64,000 bases of DNA, taken from the NCBI RefSeq assembly GCF_000511955.1, contig NZ_AZSU01000002.1, positions 302,223 through 366,222 of the forward strand. Reading direction: 5' to 3'. Both the position numbers and the translations under genes were made by a program. This document shows, in pieces, positions 7,992-17,389 of this stretch; position 1 is the stretch's first letter; each line of letters begins with the position of its first letter. This DNA is from [Clostridium] ultunense DSM 10521 (GTDB lineage Bacteria; Bacillota; Clostridia; Tissierellales; Tepidimicrobiaceae). Under the pieces are notes generated by a model. That model was not told the DNA's origin. It ran no database searches and was given only the letters and a program-made list of their open reading frames with translations.

Positions 7992-10100
7992 ATGAATAAA
8001 TTTGGCTTATTTATTGCAAAACATAGAAAAATGGTTTTGATAATTGCTACATTATTATTACTGCCCTCTTTATATGGGACAGTTAAAACTAAAATAAATT
8101 ATGATATACTTACCTATTTACCAAAGGACTTGGAATCGGTAAAGGGACAGGAAATATTGAATGATGTATTCAACAGCTCCTCTACCGGTATGTTGGTTAT
8201 AGAAAATATGGAACCAAAGGATGTAGTAAAAGTAAAGGAAAATATCAGTCAGATCCATGGAGTAGAAAGTGTAATATGGGTAGACGATTTTTTAGATATT
8301 AGTGTTCCAAAGGATATGCTTCCAGGGGAGCTAAAGAAGATGTTTTATAGGGAAAATTCCACTTTGGTCATGATAAAATTCACGAACGAATCTTCTTCTC
8401 CAATAACCCAACAGGCTATAGTAGATATAAGAGGGGTATTGGATAAACAATCTTTCTTAAGTGGTATGGCTGCAGTTCTTAAGGATACAAAGGATTTAGC
8501 CGATAAACAAACCCCTATATATGTAGCTTTGGCAGTAGTATTGGCGACTATAATACTTATGCTAACTTTAGAATCTACTATTATACCCTTCATAATACTT
8601 ATAAGTATAGGTTATGCCATATTATATAATTTTGGAACCAATATACTGCTAGGGGATATTTCCTATATTACTAAATCCTTAGCCGCTGTATTGCAGCTGG
8701 GAGTTACCTTAGACTATTCCATATTCCTACTTCACAGATATGAGGAAGAATGTGAAAAGTTAGATAACAAAGAAGAGGCTATGGGACATGCTATAGCTAT
8801 GACTGCTTCTTCTATAGTAGGCAGTTCTTTGACCACTATTGCAGGATTTTTAGCCATAGCATTTATGGAATTGACTATAGGTAAGGATATAGGTCTGGTA
8901 ATGGCTAAAGGGGTAGTCTTTGGTGTTATATCCGTATTAACGGTATTACCAGCCTTAATCCTAGTATTTGATAAGCTTATTAACCGTTTCAATCACGGGA
9001 CTATATTGCCAGAGTTTAATGGATTAGGAAAGGCGGTTACTAAACATTACAGATTATTCATATTAATAGGTATACTTATTTTTCTGCCAGCTTTCTATGG
9101 ACAGAGGAATAATGATGTATATTACAATTTAGATGAATCCTTACCTGATGATATGGAATCTATAGTAGCCTTTAGAAAATTAAAAGACGAATACGATATG
9201 ATGACTACCCATATGGTCATACTATCCAAGGATATACCTAATTATGAGATAAAACAGATGATAGGAGAGATTGAAAAATTAGAAGGTATAGAAAATGTAC
9301 TATCCTATCAAAAATTAATAGGGCCAAGTATACCAGAAAATTTCATTCCACAGGCCTTAAAGGATAGATTTGAACAGGGAGATTATAAGCAGGTAATTAT
9401 CAATTCTGAGTTCAAAGCGGCTACCCGTGAGGAAAATGCTCAAATAGAAGCAATTGAAAGTATAGTTAAGAAATACGATAAAGCCGGTATAGTTACAGGA
9501 GAAGGAGTGTTGACTAAGGATTTAATAGGTATTGCAGATAGGGATTTCAAAAGGGTAACTAGTATATCCAATGTAGCGGTCTTTGCTATAATACTTCTAG
9601 TTTTTACTTCTGTATCCATACCAATATTTTTAATATTAGCTATAACCTTGGCCATATTTATCAATATGGGAATTCCATATTATATGGGAAATTCCATTCC
9701 CTTTATAGCAAGCATAGTAATAGGTTCTATCCAATTAGGAGCTACAGTAGATTATGCCATATTATTGACTACTAGATTTAGAGAAGAGATAAAGAATGGC
9801 CGGGATAAATTCACTGCTATGGAGGTGGCCGTTAAGGAATCGGCAAAATCTATTATTACTAGCGGATTGGCCTTCTTTGGCTCAACCATCGGTGTAGCAA
9901 TTATTTCCGAGATGGAGTTGGTAAAGAGCTTATCGGCTATGATAGCTAGAGGAGCCTTGATATCTACAGGAGTAATCCTATTTATACTACCGGGAGTGCT
10001 AATAGCTGGGGAAAGCTTCATAAAGAATACAACTAAAAATTGGAACAGAGAAAAGACAGAGAAAGCTGAGAAAGGAAGGATTGTATATGAAAGCAAATAA
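7992..10100 (+). CDS. MMPL/RND-family membrane transporter
   Basis: 702 aa with two repeats of a membrane-anchored extracytoplasmic loop plus a helix bundle. Each half carries the MMPL signature in its transmembrane block: GVTLDYSIFLLHRYEEE (about 237-253) and GATVDYAILLTTRFREE (about 580-596), where the Asp-Tyr pair is the proton relay of RND proteins. Such proteins export lipids, surfactants or drugs. Starts 11 nt after tetR. Next comes a secreted repeat protein that overlaps its 3' end, so the two probably work together at the cell envelope. Confidence 0.9.
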   Translation: MNKFGLFIAKHRKMVLIIATLLLLPSLYGTVKTKINYDILTYLPKDLESVKGQEILNDVFNSSSTGMLVIENMEPKDVVKVKENISQIHGVESVIWVDDFLDISVPKDMLPGELKKMFYRENSTLVMIKFTNESSSPITQQAIVDIRGVLDKQSFLSGMAAVLKDTKDLADKQTPIYVALAVVLATIILMLTLESTIIPFIILISIGYAILYNFGTNILLGDISYITKSLAAVLQLGVTLDYSIFLLHRYEEECEKLDNKEEAMGHAIAMTASSIVGSSLTTIAGFLAIAFMELTIGKDIGLVMAKGVVFGVISVLTVLPALILVFDKLINRFNHGTILPEFNGLGKAVTKHYRLFILIGILIFLPAFYGQRNNDVYYNLDESLPDDMESIVAFRKLKDEYDMMTTHMVILSKDIPNYEIKQMIGEIEKLEGIENVLSYQKLIGPSIPENFIPQALKDRFEQGDYKQVIINSEFKAATREENAQIEAIESIVKKYDKAGIVTGEGVLTKDLIGIADRDFKRVTSISNVAVFAIILLVFTSVSIPIFLILAITLAIFINMGIPYYMGNSIPFIASIVIGSIQLGATVDYAILLTTRFREEIKNGRDKFTAMEVAVKESAKSIITSGLAFFGSTIGVAIISEMELVKSLSAMIARGALISTGVILFILPGVLIAGESFIKNTTKNWNREKTEKAEKGRIVYESK

Positions 10101-12264
10101 AACAATATCTAGAATATTAGCTATGGTAATGATTTTAACTTTGGTATCCTCAAACATGGTATTAGGGGAAGGGGTAGTTAAAAAGGAAGAGACTGTTTAT
10201 GTAAACTTGAACAATAATGGGGAAGATTTAGAGAAGATATCCAGTATATGGATCCATTCCAATTCCCCTTTAAAGAATTTAGAGGATAAGACCATATTGG
10301 AAGATGTGGTAAATGTTAAAGGTGAGGAAACACCAAAAGTGGAAGATGGCAAGTTAATGTGGAATACGGATAACAAGGATATCTATTATCAAGGAAAGGT
10401 AAAAAAACAAATACCTATAAAACCAAAAATTAAATATTATCTAGACGGAAAGAAAGTAGAACCAGAAGAAATAGTAGGACAATCGGGGGAAATAAGGATT
10501 AGAATAGATATTGAAAATAAGGATAATCGTTCCATTCATTTGAAAAAGGGTGAAACTAAGACTGGATATGCACCTTATTTAGTGGTTACTGTAGTAGATC
10601 TACCTATGGATAAGTTTAATAATGTAAAGATAAATACGGGGAAAATAGTATCTGATGGTAGCAATCAAATAATCACCTTCATATCCTTACCCGGTCTTAA
10701 AGACAGTTTAGGAGTAGATGACAATCTATTGGATTTGGAGGAATATCTAGAGATAATTGCAGATGTAGAAGATTTTGAGATGAGGCCAATTGTATTTACA
10801 GCTACATCGAAGATACCGGAAATCGACGCATTGGATGATGCAGAGGATTTAGATCAATTGATAGATGGAGTGGAGAAGATTAAAGAAGCCAGTGAAAAGT
10901 TGACAGAGGCAACCCAAAAATTATATGAAGGTCAATTAGAGTTAGATAAAGGTCTTGATGAATTTATCCAAGGAGTGGATAAGATAAAGTTTGGTTCCCA
11001 TACCTTGTTAGACGGTTCTCTAAAGTTAAAAGAAGGGCTAAATGTAACCTATGATGGTAGTAAAAAAATAGATGAAGGAGCTAATAGCCTATCCCAATCG
11101 GCTAATCAGTTAGGGGAAGGATTTGAAGGGTTAGGCAATGGTACAGTTGAGTTTAGCAATAAAGCAATGGAATTTTCCCAAGGGGCAGCCCAAGTAGCTG
11201 AAGGTGTAGATAAGATTCCAGAGAGTACTGAAGCCTTAAGGGGAGGAATGGAAGAATTAATTCAAGGTACTGATACCATTAAAAATGGGCAGGATAGCTT
11301 AAGTAAAGGATTAGGTAAAAGCCTTGAAGCTATAGAAAAAATTAAAGAAGGAAAGGAAAAGGAAGGGAAAGTAGTGGATCTACTATTAAAGGGAGTAGGG
11401 GGATTGGATAAAATAGCGGCTGCTATTGAAAACTTTCCTGGTGGCACTGCCTTATCCCAAAGCATGAAGGAAGCCTTGGAACAACAAAGGTTGGCTTTAG
11501 AAGGCCTTAAAAGCTCTAGTCAACAGCTAGTATTAGCTTTGGAACAGCTAGAGGAAGGGCTAATACAGGCAGAAGGAGCTTCAATAGAATTGGCTCAAGG
11601 TATTGAAAATCTAAATATAGGCCAAAAGAGAATCTCCGGTGGTTTAGGAGAACTAGCACAGGGAACGAAGGGATTAAAGGGAGCTTCTAGCCAATTAATA
11701 GAAGGTAGCTCAGGTTTGCAACAAGGGGCTGGTACTATAAATGAGAATGCTCAAAAGGCTAAAGAAGGAGCAGGAAAGTTTTCGCAAGGCTCAAAGGCCT
11801 TATCCCAAGGAGCAAAGGAGTTTACCGAAGGACTGGGGGAATTGAATAAGGGTGCAGATAGGCTTCATGGTGGAATAGAAGAATTATCTAAGGGAGCAAG
11901 CCAATTGACTGAAGGCGGTGGAAAGCTAAGAGAAGGTAGCCAAAGGCTTACAGAAGGTTCAAGGGAATTAAATGAAGGTATGAATCAATTTCATGATGAT
12001 GGTATAAATAAGATGTGGGAAGAGGTAAAAGATGTAGATATGGATATTGTACAGGTAATAGATATAAAGGATGAACTGGTTAGAATATCTAAGGAAAATA
12101 ATTCCTTCTCTGGTATATCGGATAATATGGAGGGAAGCTTAAAATTCATCATGAAGACAGAGGGAGTAAAGGGAATAGAAAAGGAAGAAAAACTAGTAGT
12201 CAATAATGAAACAGAAGAAGAAAGTGGTTTCTTAGCCTGGATTAAAGAGATATTTAAAAGATAA
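10087..12264 (+). CDS. Secreted YhgE-like repeat protein partnering the MMPL transporter
   Basis: 725 aa from ATG 10087 (GGAAGGA upstream), overlapping the transporter by 14 nt. A signal peptide (ISRILAMVMILTLVSSNMVLG) is followed by a ~220-residue beta-rich domain. Residues ~260-650 are many imperfect 7-residue units of the type G-x-x-x-L-x-x-G (for example EGLGELNKGADRLHGGIEEL), as in YhgE/Pip and X-x-x-leader MMPL companions. This should form a long helical stalk. No C-terminal membrane anchor is seen. A periplasm-like or wall-spanning partner of the transporter is the likeliest role; no enzymatic motif is visible. Confidence 0.75.
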   Translation: MKANKTISRILAMVMILTLVSSNMVLGEGVVKKEETVYVNLNNNGEDLEKISSIWIHSNSPLKNLEDKTILEDVVNVKGEETPKVEDGKLMWNTDNKDIYYQGKVKKQIPIKPKIKYYLDGKKVEPEEIVGQSGEIRIRIDIENKDNRSIHLKKGETKTGYAPYLVVTVVDLPMDKFNNVKINTGKIVSDGSNQIITFISLPGLKDSLGVDDNLLDLEEYLEIIADVEDFEMRPIVFTATSKIPEIDALDDAEDLDQLIDGVEKIKEASEKLTEATQKLYEGQLELDKGLDEFIQGVDKIKFGSHTLLDGSLKLKEGLNVTYDGSKKIDEGANSLSQSANQLGEGFEGLGNGTVEFSNKAMEFSQGAAQVAEGVDKIPESTEALRGGMEELIQGTDTIKNGQDSLSKGLGKSLEAIEKIKEGKEKEGKVVDLLLKGVGGLDKIAAAIENFPGGTALSQSMKEALEQQRLALEGLKSSSQQLVLALEQLEEGLIQAEGASIELAQGIENLNIGQKRISGGLGELAQGTKGLKGASSQLIEGSSGLQQGAGTINENAQKAKEGAGKFSQGSKALSQGAKEFTEGLGELNKGADRLHGGIEELSKGASQLTEGGGKLREGSQRLTEGSRELNEGMNQFHDDGINKMWEEVKDVDMDIVQVIDIKDELVRISKENNSFSGISDNMEGSLKFIMKTEGVKGIEKEEKLVVNNETEEESGFLAWIKEIFKR

Positions 12265-12278
12265 TTTAAGAAAAAATG

Positions 12279-12310
12279 TGTCGTTGACTATTTATAGTCG
12301 ACGACATTTA
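12279..12310 (+). terminator. Rho-independent terminator closing the tetR-MMPL operon
   Basis: Stem TGTCGTTGACT / AGTCGACGACA (one mismatch) with a short AT loop, followed by a T-rich run. Confidence 0.85.
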
Positions 12311-12338
12311 TTTTTAAAGATGGAAAAAATTAAAACTT

Positions 12339-12367
12339 TTGACTTTTATCTAGTATTGCCTTATAAT
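12339..12367 (+). promoter_or_regulatory. Sigma-A type promoter of the YjiH-like gene
   Basis: TTGACT (12339-12344) and TATAAT (12362-12367) with 17-bp spacing, about 105 nt upstream of the start codon. Confidence 0.7.
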
Positions 12368-12477
12368 ATATATTTAGTAACATTCTGTATAATTGGAATT
12401 GTCTCAATATTGACAAATCTTTCAGAAGGGAGGGAAAATGGATAAAGAGTAAATAATTTAAAAAAAGGAGGTATTAT

Positions 12478-13839
12478 ATGGGAAATTCCTATGAAAAGAA
12501 AAAATTTTCAGCTGGAGATTACTTAAAGTTTATTGTGCCTTCAGTTATTGGTGTGCTTTTATTGATGTTTCCTTTCAAATATGAAGGTGAAACGACCATT
12601 CTAGTTGCCTTATTGGCAGGAGGATTAACAGGCCTATTAGAATCAATTTTACCTATCATCATTGTAATTGTAATAACTTTAACTGGAATTATGACTCTCG
12701 CTTACAAGTTTTCTAAACCCGCATTTATTGAGAATAGTGAATTTTTAAAATCTATATTTGATGTATCTAATTTTTGGATTATAACTAGAATAGTTGGCGT
12801 CCTACTCAGTATTTTAGTATATTTTGAAATAGGACCTGAATGGATCTGGTCTGAAGATACTGGAGGATTAATACTCCACGATTTAATATTGGGGCTGTTC
12901 TCCATATTCCTATTTGCAGGATTTTTACTACCTTTTCTAACAGACTTTGGATTATTAGAGTTCATCGGTGCCTTGCTTACCCCTGTAATGAGGCCAGTGT
13001 TCCAATTACCTGGACGTTCATCTATTGACTGTATTGCTTCTTGGGTAGGAGATGGGACTATTGGTGTAGCTTTAACCAACAAGCAGTACGAAGATGGATA
13101 TTATACTGCTAAGGAAGCATCTATTATTTCTACTACCTTCTCGGCTGTATCTATTACCTTTAGCTTAGTAGTATTAAATCAGGTAGACTTAGCCCATTTA
13201 TTTGGCCCTTACTATCTGACTATAGTCATATCTGGAGTAGTTGCAGCTATTATAATGCCTAGAATTCCACCTTTATCTAGAAAGAAAGATACCTATTTTA
13301 CAGGAAAAAAGATGGATGTAGGAGAAGATGTGCCTGAAGGTTTTACAAATTCTCAATGGGGAGCTTATCTTGCTATTAAGAAGGCAGAGGAAAGTGGAAA
13401 TGTTAAGAACTTCATCATAAATGGAATTAAAACCGTTCTAGATATGTGGTTAGGGGTATTACCTGTAATAATGGCCTTTGGTACTATAGCCCTTATAATT
13501 GCAGAGGCTACCCCAGTATTTGACTGGTTAGGAATGCCTTTTATTCCAATACTAAAATTATTCCAAGTTCCACATGCAGTAGAGGCTTCTAAAACCATGG
13601 TAGTAGGATTTGCAGACATGTTCCTTCCTTCAGTTATAGGCGCTAGTATCCCAAGTGAGATGACTCGTTTTGTTGTAGCTACTGTTTCTGTAACCCAATT
13701 AGTTTATCTATCGGAAGTTGGAGCTGTAATTTTAGGATCCAGAATACCTGTATCTTTAAAGGAGTTATTTATCATATTTATAGAGAGAACTCTAATCACA
13801 TTACCTATTGCAGCCATAGCTGCCCATATTATATTTTAA
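12478..13839 (+). CDS. YjiH-family nucleoside-recognition-domain membrane protein
   Basis: 453-aa polytopic membrane protein of the YjiH/nucleoside-recognition (Gate-domain) family. The characteristic SSIDCIASWVGDGTIGVALT stretch lies around residue 182, and a second Gate-like half is near residues 320-450 (VVGFADMFLPSVIGASIPSE). Family members are thought to transport nucleosides or small metabolites, but no substrate is established. AAAGGAGG precedes ATG 12478. Monocistronic between its own promoter and terminator. Given the purine genes later in the window a nucleobase-related role is possible, but that is speculation. Confidence 0.8.
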   Translation: MGNSYEKKKFSAGDYLKFIVPSVIGVLLLMFPFKYEGETTILVALLAGGLTGLLESILPIIIVIVITLTGIMTLAYKFSKPAFIENSEFLKSIFDVSNFWIITRIVGVLLSILVYFEIGPEWIWSEDTGGLILHDLILGLFSIFLFAGFLLPFLTDFGLLEFIGALLTPVMRPVFQLPGRSSIDCIASWVGDGTIGVALTNKQYEDGYYTAKEASIISTTFSAVSITFSLVVLNQVDLAHLFGPYYLTIVISGVVAAIIMPRIPPLSRKKDTYFTGKKMDVGEDVPEGFTNSQWGAYLAIKKAEESGNVKNFIINGIKTVLDMWLGVLPVIMAFGTIALIIAEATPVFDWLGMPFIPILKLFQVPHAVEASKTMVVGFADMFLPSVIGASIPSEMTRFVVATVSVTQLVYLSEVGAVILGSRIPVSLKELFIIFIERTLITLPIAAIAAHIIF

Positions 13840-13852
13840 AAGTCTATAATAG

Positions 13853-13880
13853 AAGCCATTCCTTTTTAGGAGTGGCTTTT
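13853..13880 (+). terminator. Rho-independent terminator
   Basis: Stem AAGCCATTCCT / AGGAGTGGCTT (one mismatch) followed by a T-rich run after the YjiH-like gene. Confidence 0.8.
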
Positions 13881-13952
13881 TCTTTTTTAAAAGGAAGGAA
13901 AAAAGGATTCTATGTCTAATATAGTAAGGAGGAATAAAAAAGAGGTGGGACC

Positions 13953-15074
13953 ATGTGTAAGATGAGGAACAGAAGTAAATTTGTCATATTGGCTGTGTTA
14001 ATATTAGTTAATGCAATATTTATATCCTCTGAAATGACAGCTGAAGAGGGAGATTCTATGGAGGAGATTGAAGGAAAATTAGAGGATATTTCTGATGAGG
14101 AAAGGAAGATTTTAGACTCTTTGTTTATCCAAGCACAGGAAATTGAAGCATTGGAGAGGGAAAAGGGAAAAATTGTTCTAGATATTGAAGACATGGAAAA
14201 GGAAATAGAGGATATAGATAAAAAAATTCATAAGGAGACTAAAAACTATGAAGAAAAGCTGAATTTGCTGAAACAGGTCCTTAGATCTTATCAGAGGATG
14301 GGGCCTGGTTCTTATATTGAGATAATTTTAGATGCAGATAATATAAATAATCTATTGAGAAGGATAAATACTTTAAGGGATTTAACCAGAAATACGGGAG
14401 GGTTATTAGACTCTATAGATGAGATTAAGAATAGGCTAATTCTAGAAAAGGCTAATTTAGATGAAAAGCTTAACCTTTTAGAAGAAAAGGAAAATCAGTT
14501 GGCAAAAACTATAGAAGAAGGGCAACAAAAAGTACAGGATATGGAAGAATATTTAGCTTCTTTGGAAGGAGATAGAGAATATTATGAAGAACGATTAGAT
14601 AGTATTCTTAAGATGATGGATGAACTGACCCTCTTGATAAAGGATGCAACAAAGGAGTTTACTCATATAATAAAAGAAGGAGATTTACCTGAGGATAAGG
14701 TAGAAATAAAATTAGCAGAAAAGGGAGTAAAGGCTACTATCGATGAAGATGTATTTAATGAAATAATCCAAACTAATTCTAATTTACCAAAGATCATACT
14801 CCATTTCAATTTAGATAGGGTAGGGATGGAATTCCCAGAAAAAAACCTTTTACTACAGGGTTCCTTCCTCATTTTAGATGGCCAAACTTTAAAGTTTCAA
14901 GTGGAAGAAGGAAGTTTCTATGGTTTTGTTCTTAAAAAAGGGACTATTGATAAATTTTTCGAAGAAGGGGATTTTGTTCTAGATATTCAACCATTAATAG
15001 GGAAAAATGTGATGAAAAAAGTAGAGGTCAGAGAAGGTTATATGGAATTGATGGTTGATATTAAGCTGTTTTAA
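13953..15074 (+). CDS. Secreted coiled-coil protein, probable FtsEX partner
   Basis: 373 aa. An N-terminal signal/anchor (KFVILAVLILVNAIFISS) precedes a long charged coiled coil (~residues 30-215, rich in Glu/Lys heptads), like the N-terminal part of PcsB/EnvC/CwlO-type murein hydrolase regulators. Residues ~220-373 form a beta-rich domain I do not recognise; there is no NlpC/P60 or M23 catalytic motif. It directly precedes ftsE-ftsX, whose extracellular loop in other bacteria binds coiled-coil hydrolase activators. The best guess is a non-catalytic activator linking FtsEX to the glucosaminidase encoded downstream. Confidence 0.65.
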   Translation: MCKMRNRSKFVILAVLILVNAIFISSEMTAEEGDSMEEIEGKLEDISDEERKILDSLFIQAQEIEALEREKGKIVLDIEDMEKEIEDIDKKIHKETKNYEEKLNLLKQVLRSYQRMGPGSYIEIILDADNINNLLRRINTLRDLTRNTGGLLDSIDEIKNRLILEKANLDEKLNLLEEKENQLAKTIEEGQQKVQDMEEYLASLEGDREYYEERLDSILKMMDELTLLIKDATKEFTHIIKEGDLPEDKVEIKLAEKGVKATIDEDVFNEIIQTNSNLPKIILHFNLDRVGMEFPEKNLLLQGSFLILDGQTLKFQVEEGSFYGFVLKKGTIDKFFEEGDFVLDIQPLIGKNVMKKVEVREGYMELMVDIKLF

Positions 15075-15097
15075 TATATTGTTGGAGGTTTTTTATT

Positions 15098-15778
15098 ATG
15101 ATTGAAGCTAAAAATATATCCTTAGTATATGGGGATGGGACAAAGGCTTTAAAGGAAGTAAATTTACATATTAAAAGGGGAGAAATTGCTTACATAACAG
15201 GGCCTAGTGGTTCTGGAAAGACTAGTTTACTAAAGCTAATAATGGGGATGGAATACCCTACGGAAGGTTCTTTAAAGGTAATGGGACAGTCTATGGTAAA
15301 GGAACAGGCGTCAAATATTAGAAAACTTAGAAGGAATATGGGACCGGTTTTCCAAGAATTTAAACTCATAAAGGGCAGGACTGCTTTGGAAAATATTGTA
15401 TTGGGCATGAGATTTTTAAACTTTAATCCAAAGGAGATGGAGGCAAATGCTAATAAGGCTTTAGAGAAGGTTGGGCTAAGCCATAAAAGGAATTCCTTGG
15501 TAGAAAAGCTATCCTGGGGTGAAAGTCAAAGGATTGCCATTGCTAGGGCTATAGCTAGAAAACCATCCTTGGTTTTAGCCGACGAACCTACGGGAAATTT
15601 GGATATAGATAATGCTTTGAACATATTGGATATTTTAACTTCCCTTAAGGATGAAGAAACTACTGTCATAATAACCACCCATGCAACCCATTTAATAAGG
15701 GATAGGGAGGAAGGACTGTTTATCCGAATTGAAGAAGGAGACCTTCAATGGGAAAGACGGGAGGTTATGGCAATATGA
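15098..15778 (+). CDS. ftsE: FtsE-like ABC ATPase
   Basis: 226-aa ATPase. Walker A GPSGSGKTS (~36-44), Q-loop in VFQEFKL, signature LSWGESQRIAIARA (~143-156) and Walker B LVLADEPTGNLD (~167-178). The signature has Trp in place of the usual first Gly (LSGGE). FtsE works with FtsX at the membrane to switch peptidoglycan hydrolases on. Preceded by the coiled-coil gene (23-nt gap, GGAGG) and overlapping ftsX by four bases (ATGA). Confidence 0.88.
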   Translation: MIEAKNISLVYGDGTKALKEVNLHIKRGEIAYITGPSGSGKTSLLKLIMGMEYPTEGSLKVMGQSMVKEQASNIRKLRRNMGPVFQEFKLIKGRTALENIVLGMRFLNFNPKEMEANANKALEKVGLSHKRNSLVEKLSWGESQRIAIARAIARKPSLVLADEPTGNLDIDNALNILDILTSLKDEETTVIITTHATHLIRDREEGLFIRIEEGDLQWERREVMAI

Positions 15779-16665
15779 AGAAGGTAGCTTATAATCTAGG
15801 TTATTTTTTCAGGGAGGCAAGGACCTTATTTAAAATAGATTTTTTTCCTAATATATTTTCCATAATAAGTATTGGATTAATATTTTTTATTCTGGCTTTA
15901 GTTATTTCCGGATGGGGAATTAGCAATTATATTATAGGAATAGTAGAGAAGGAAGCGGAGATAAATGTATATTTTAACGATGGATTACAGGATGGAGAGA
16001 TTAACAGATTGATGGAGGATATTAAAAGGATAGATGGAGTAGGTAAGGTTATATTAGTAAGGCAAGATGAAGCTTATAATAGGATGGCAGAAATATTGGG
16101 GAAGGAAGCCAGTATTTTGGAATTATTTGATGATAATCCCTTCACTTCCTTCATAGAGGTACAGATCCAAATAGAAGAAGCGGATTCCATATTGGATAGA
16201 TTGGAAAGGATGGAAGATATAGATTATATAAGGGATAATAAGAAGGTTATAGACCGGCTACAGGATATTGTAATTATACTTAAAGTTTTAGGAGTTTTGG
16301 CTGTAATAGCTGTTGGTGTTTCTACTTTAATAGTAGTATCCCATATTATTAGACAGGGGATATATAACAATAGGGAACAGATAAATACATTAGAATTATT
16401 AGGGGCTCCGGAATTTTTCATAGGTTTTCCGTTCTTATTGGAAGGGCTATTTTTGACTTTAGTAGGTGGAATTTTAGCCTCACTACTATTGATATTGATC
16501 TTTAAAATAGGCTATGGGCAGATGGAAATAGCCCTACCTTTTATACCTTTGCCACCTAGTGAAAGTTTGACTATCAATATGGTATTTTTGATTTTAGCTA
16601 TGAGTGGGATTCTAGGGATAGTTGGAAGTCTATTTGGTTTAGCTAAACATAATATTAATCATTGA
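15775..16665 (+). CDS. ftsX: FtsX-like permease
   Basis: 296 aa from ATG 15775, which overlaps the ftsE stop (ATGA); an in-frame codon at 15748 would put nine residues inside ftsE. Topology is typical: one N-terminal helix (~20-50), an extracellular domain (~55-165) and three C-terminal helices, the first around residues 170-195. It transmits ATP-driven motion from FtsE to an extracellular hydrolase activator. The operon context with a coiled-coil secreted protein upstream and a glucosaminidase downstream supports the role. Confidence 0.88.
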   Translation: MKKVAYNLGYFFREARTLFKIDFFPNIFSIISIGLIFFILALVISGWGISNYIIGIVEKEAEINVYFNDGLQDGEINRLMEDIKRIDGVGKVILVRQDEAYNRMAEILGKEASILELFDDNPFTSFIEVQIQIEEADSILDRLERMEDIDYIRDNKKVIDRLQDIVIILKVLGVLAVIAVGVSTLIVVSHIIRQGIYNNREQINTLELLGAPEFFIGFPFLLEGLFLTLVGGILASLLLILIFKIGYGQMEIALPFIPLPPSESLTINMVFLILAMSGILGIVGSLFGLAKHNINH

Positions 16666-16722
16666 ACCATGGTAAAATTTCTCCCTAATCTCCATATAAT
16701 ATATGGAAGGGGGTGGATTATC

Positions 16723-17322
16723 ATGGACAAAGATAAATTTATTGAAATGGTAGGGAAGGTGGCTATTGAATATTATTCTGAATACAATATATTGCCTAGC
16801 CTAGTCGTAAGTCAGGCTATCCTTGAATCAGGCTGGGGGGTCAAACATATAGAGAACAATATATTTGGCATTAAGGCTGGGCCCTCATGGCCGGGGAAAG
16901 TGGCTTTGAGACGGACTACTGAATGGGATGGAACTAGGTATGTGGTTAAAGTAGATAAATTTAGGGCCTATGATAGCATGGAGGATAGTATAAAGGATTA
17001 TTTGAAATTAATAGGAGGTTCTAAAAGATATGAAAAGGTCAAAAAGGCTAAGGATTATAAGGAGGCAGCTAGATTAATATATGAGGCAGGTTATGCTACA
17101 GATCCTAAATATGTGCATAAGCTGATTAATATAATTGAAAGCAATAAATTATATGAATACGATAAAAGGGCAGAACCCATTAGTTCTTGGGCAGTAGAGG
17201 CTTGGGAATGGGGAAAATCTGAAGGAATAACTGATGGAAGGAAACCTAAAACCTATGCTACAAGGGAACAGGTTGTGACTATGCTTTATAGAATTGTAAA
17301 GAAAATAACCAACTTTAAGTAG
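16723..17322 (+). CDS. N-acetylglucosaminidase with SLH tail
   Basis: 199 aa from ATG 16723 (AAGGGGGTGG upstream); the longer frame from 16669 lacks an RBS. Residues ~1-140 are a LytG/FlgJ-type glucosaminidase domain with the catalytic Glu in SQAILESGWGV and the NNIFGIKA motif. Residues ~150-199 form a single S-layer-homology-like segment (SSWAVEAWEWGKSEGITDGR) that should dock to wall polymers. No signal peptide is visible, so export may be non-classical or the annotated start may be too short. Likely a wall hydrolase served by the FtsEX module upstream. Confidence 0.8.
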   Translation: MDKDKFIEMVGKVAIEYYSEYNILPSLVVSQAILESGWGVKHIENNIFGIKAGPSWPGKVALRRTTEWDGTRYVVKVDKFRAYDSMEDSIKDYLKLIGGSKRYEKVKKAKDYKEAARLIYEAGYATDPKYVHKLINIIESNKLYEYDKRAEPISSWAVEAWEWGKSEGITDGRKPKTYATREQVVTMLYRIVKKITNFK

Positions 17323-17336
17323 TTGGTTATTTTTTG
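17304..17336 (+). terminator. Terminator overlapping the glucosaminidase stop codon
   Basis: AATAACCAACT / AGTTGGTTATT stem with the TAG stop in the loop region and a T run after it. Confidence 0.88.
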
Positions 17337-17389
17337 TGGTATAATATATAGGCAGGCTAATTAGGAATAAAACTTAAGGGGGCCAGAGG

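Noticed and set aside
10858-12010. DNA-level tandem repeat within the stalk-protein gene
   Set aside because: The periodicity is at the protein level with variable codons; no exact nucleotide tandem repeat is seen.
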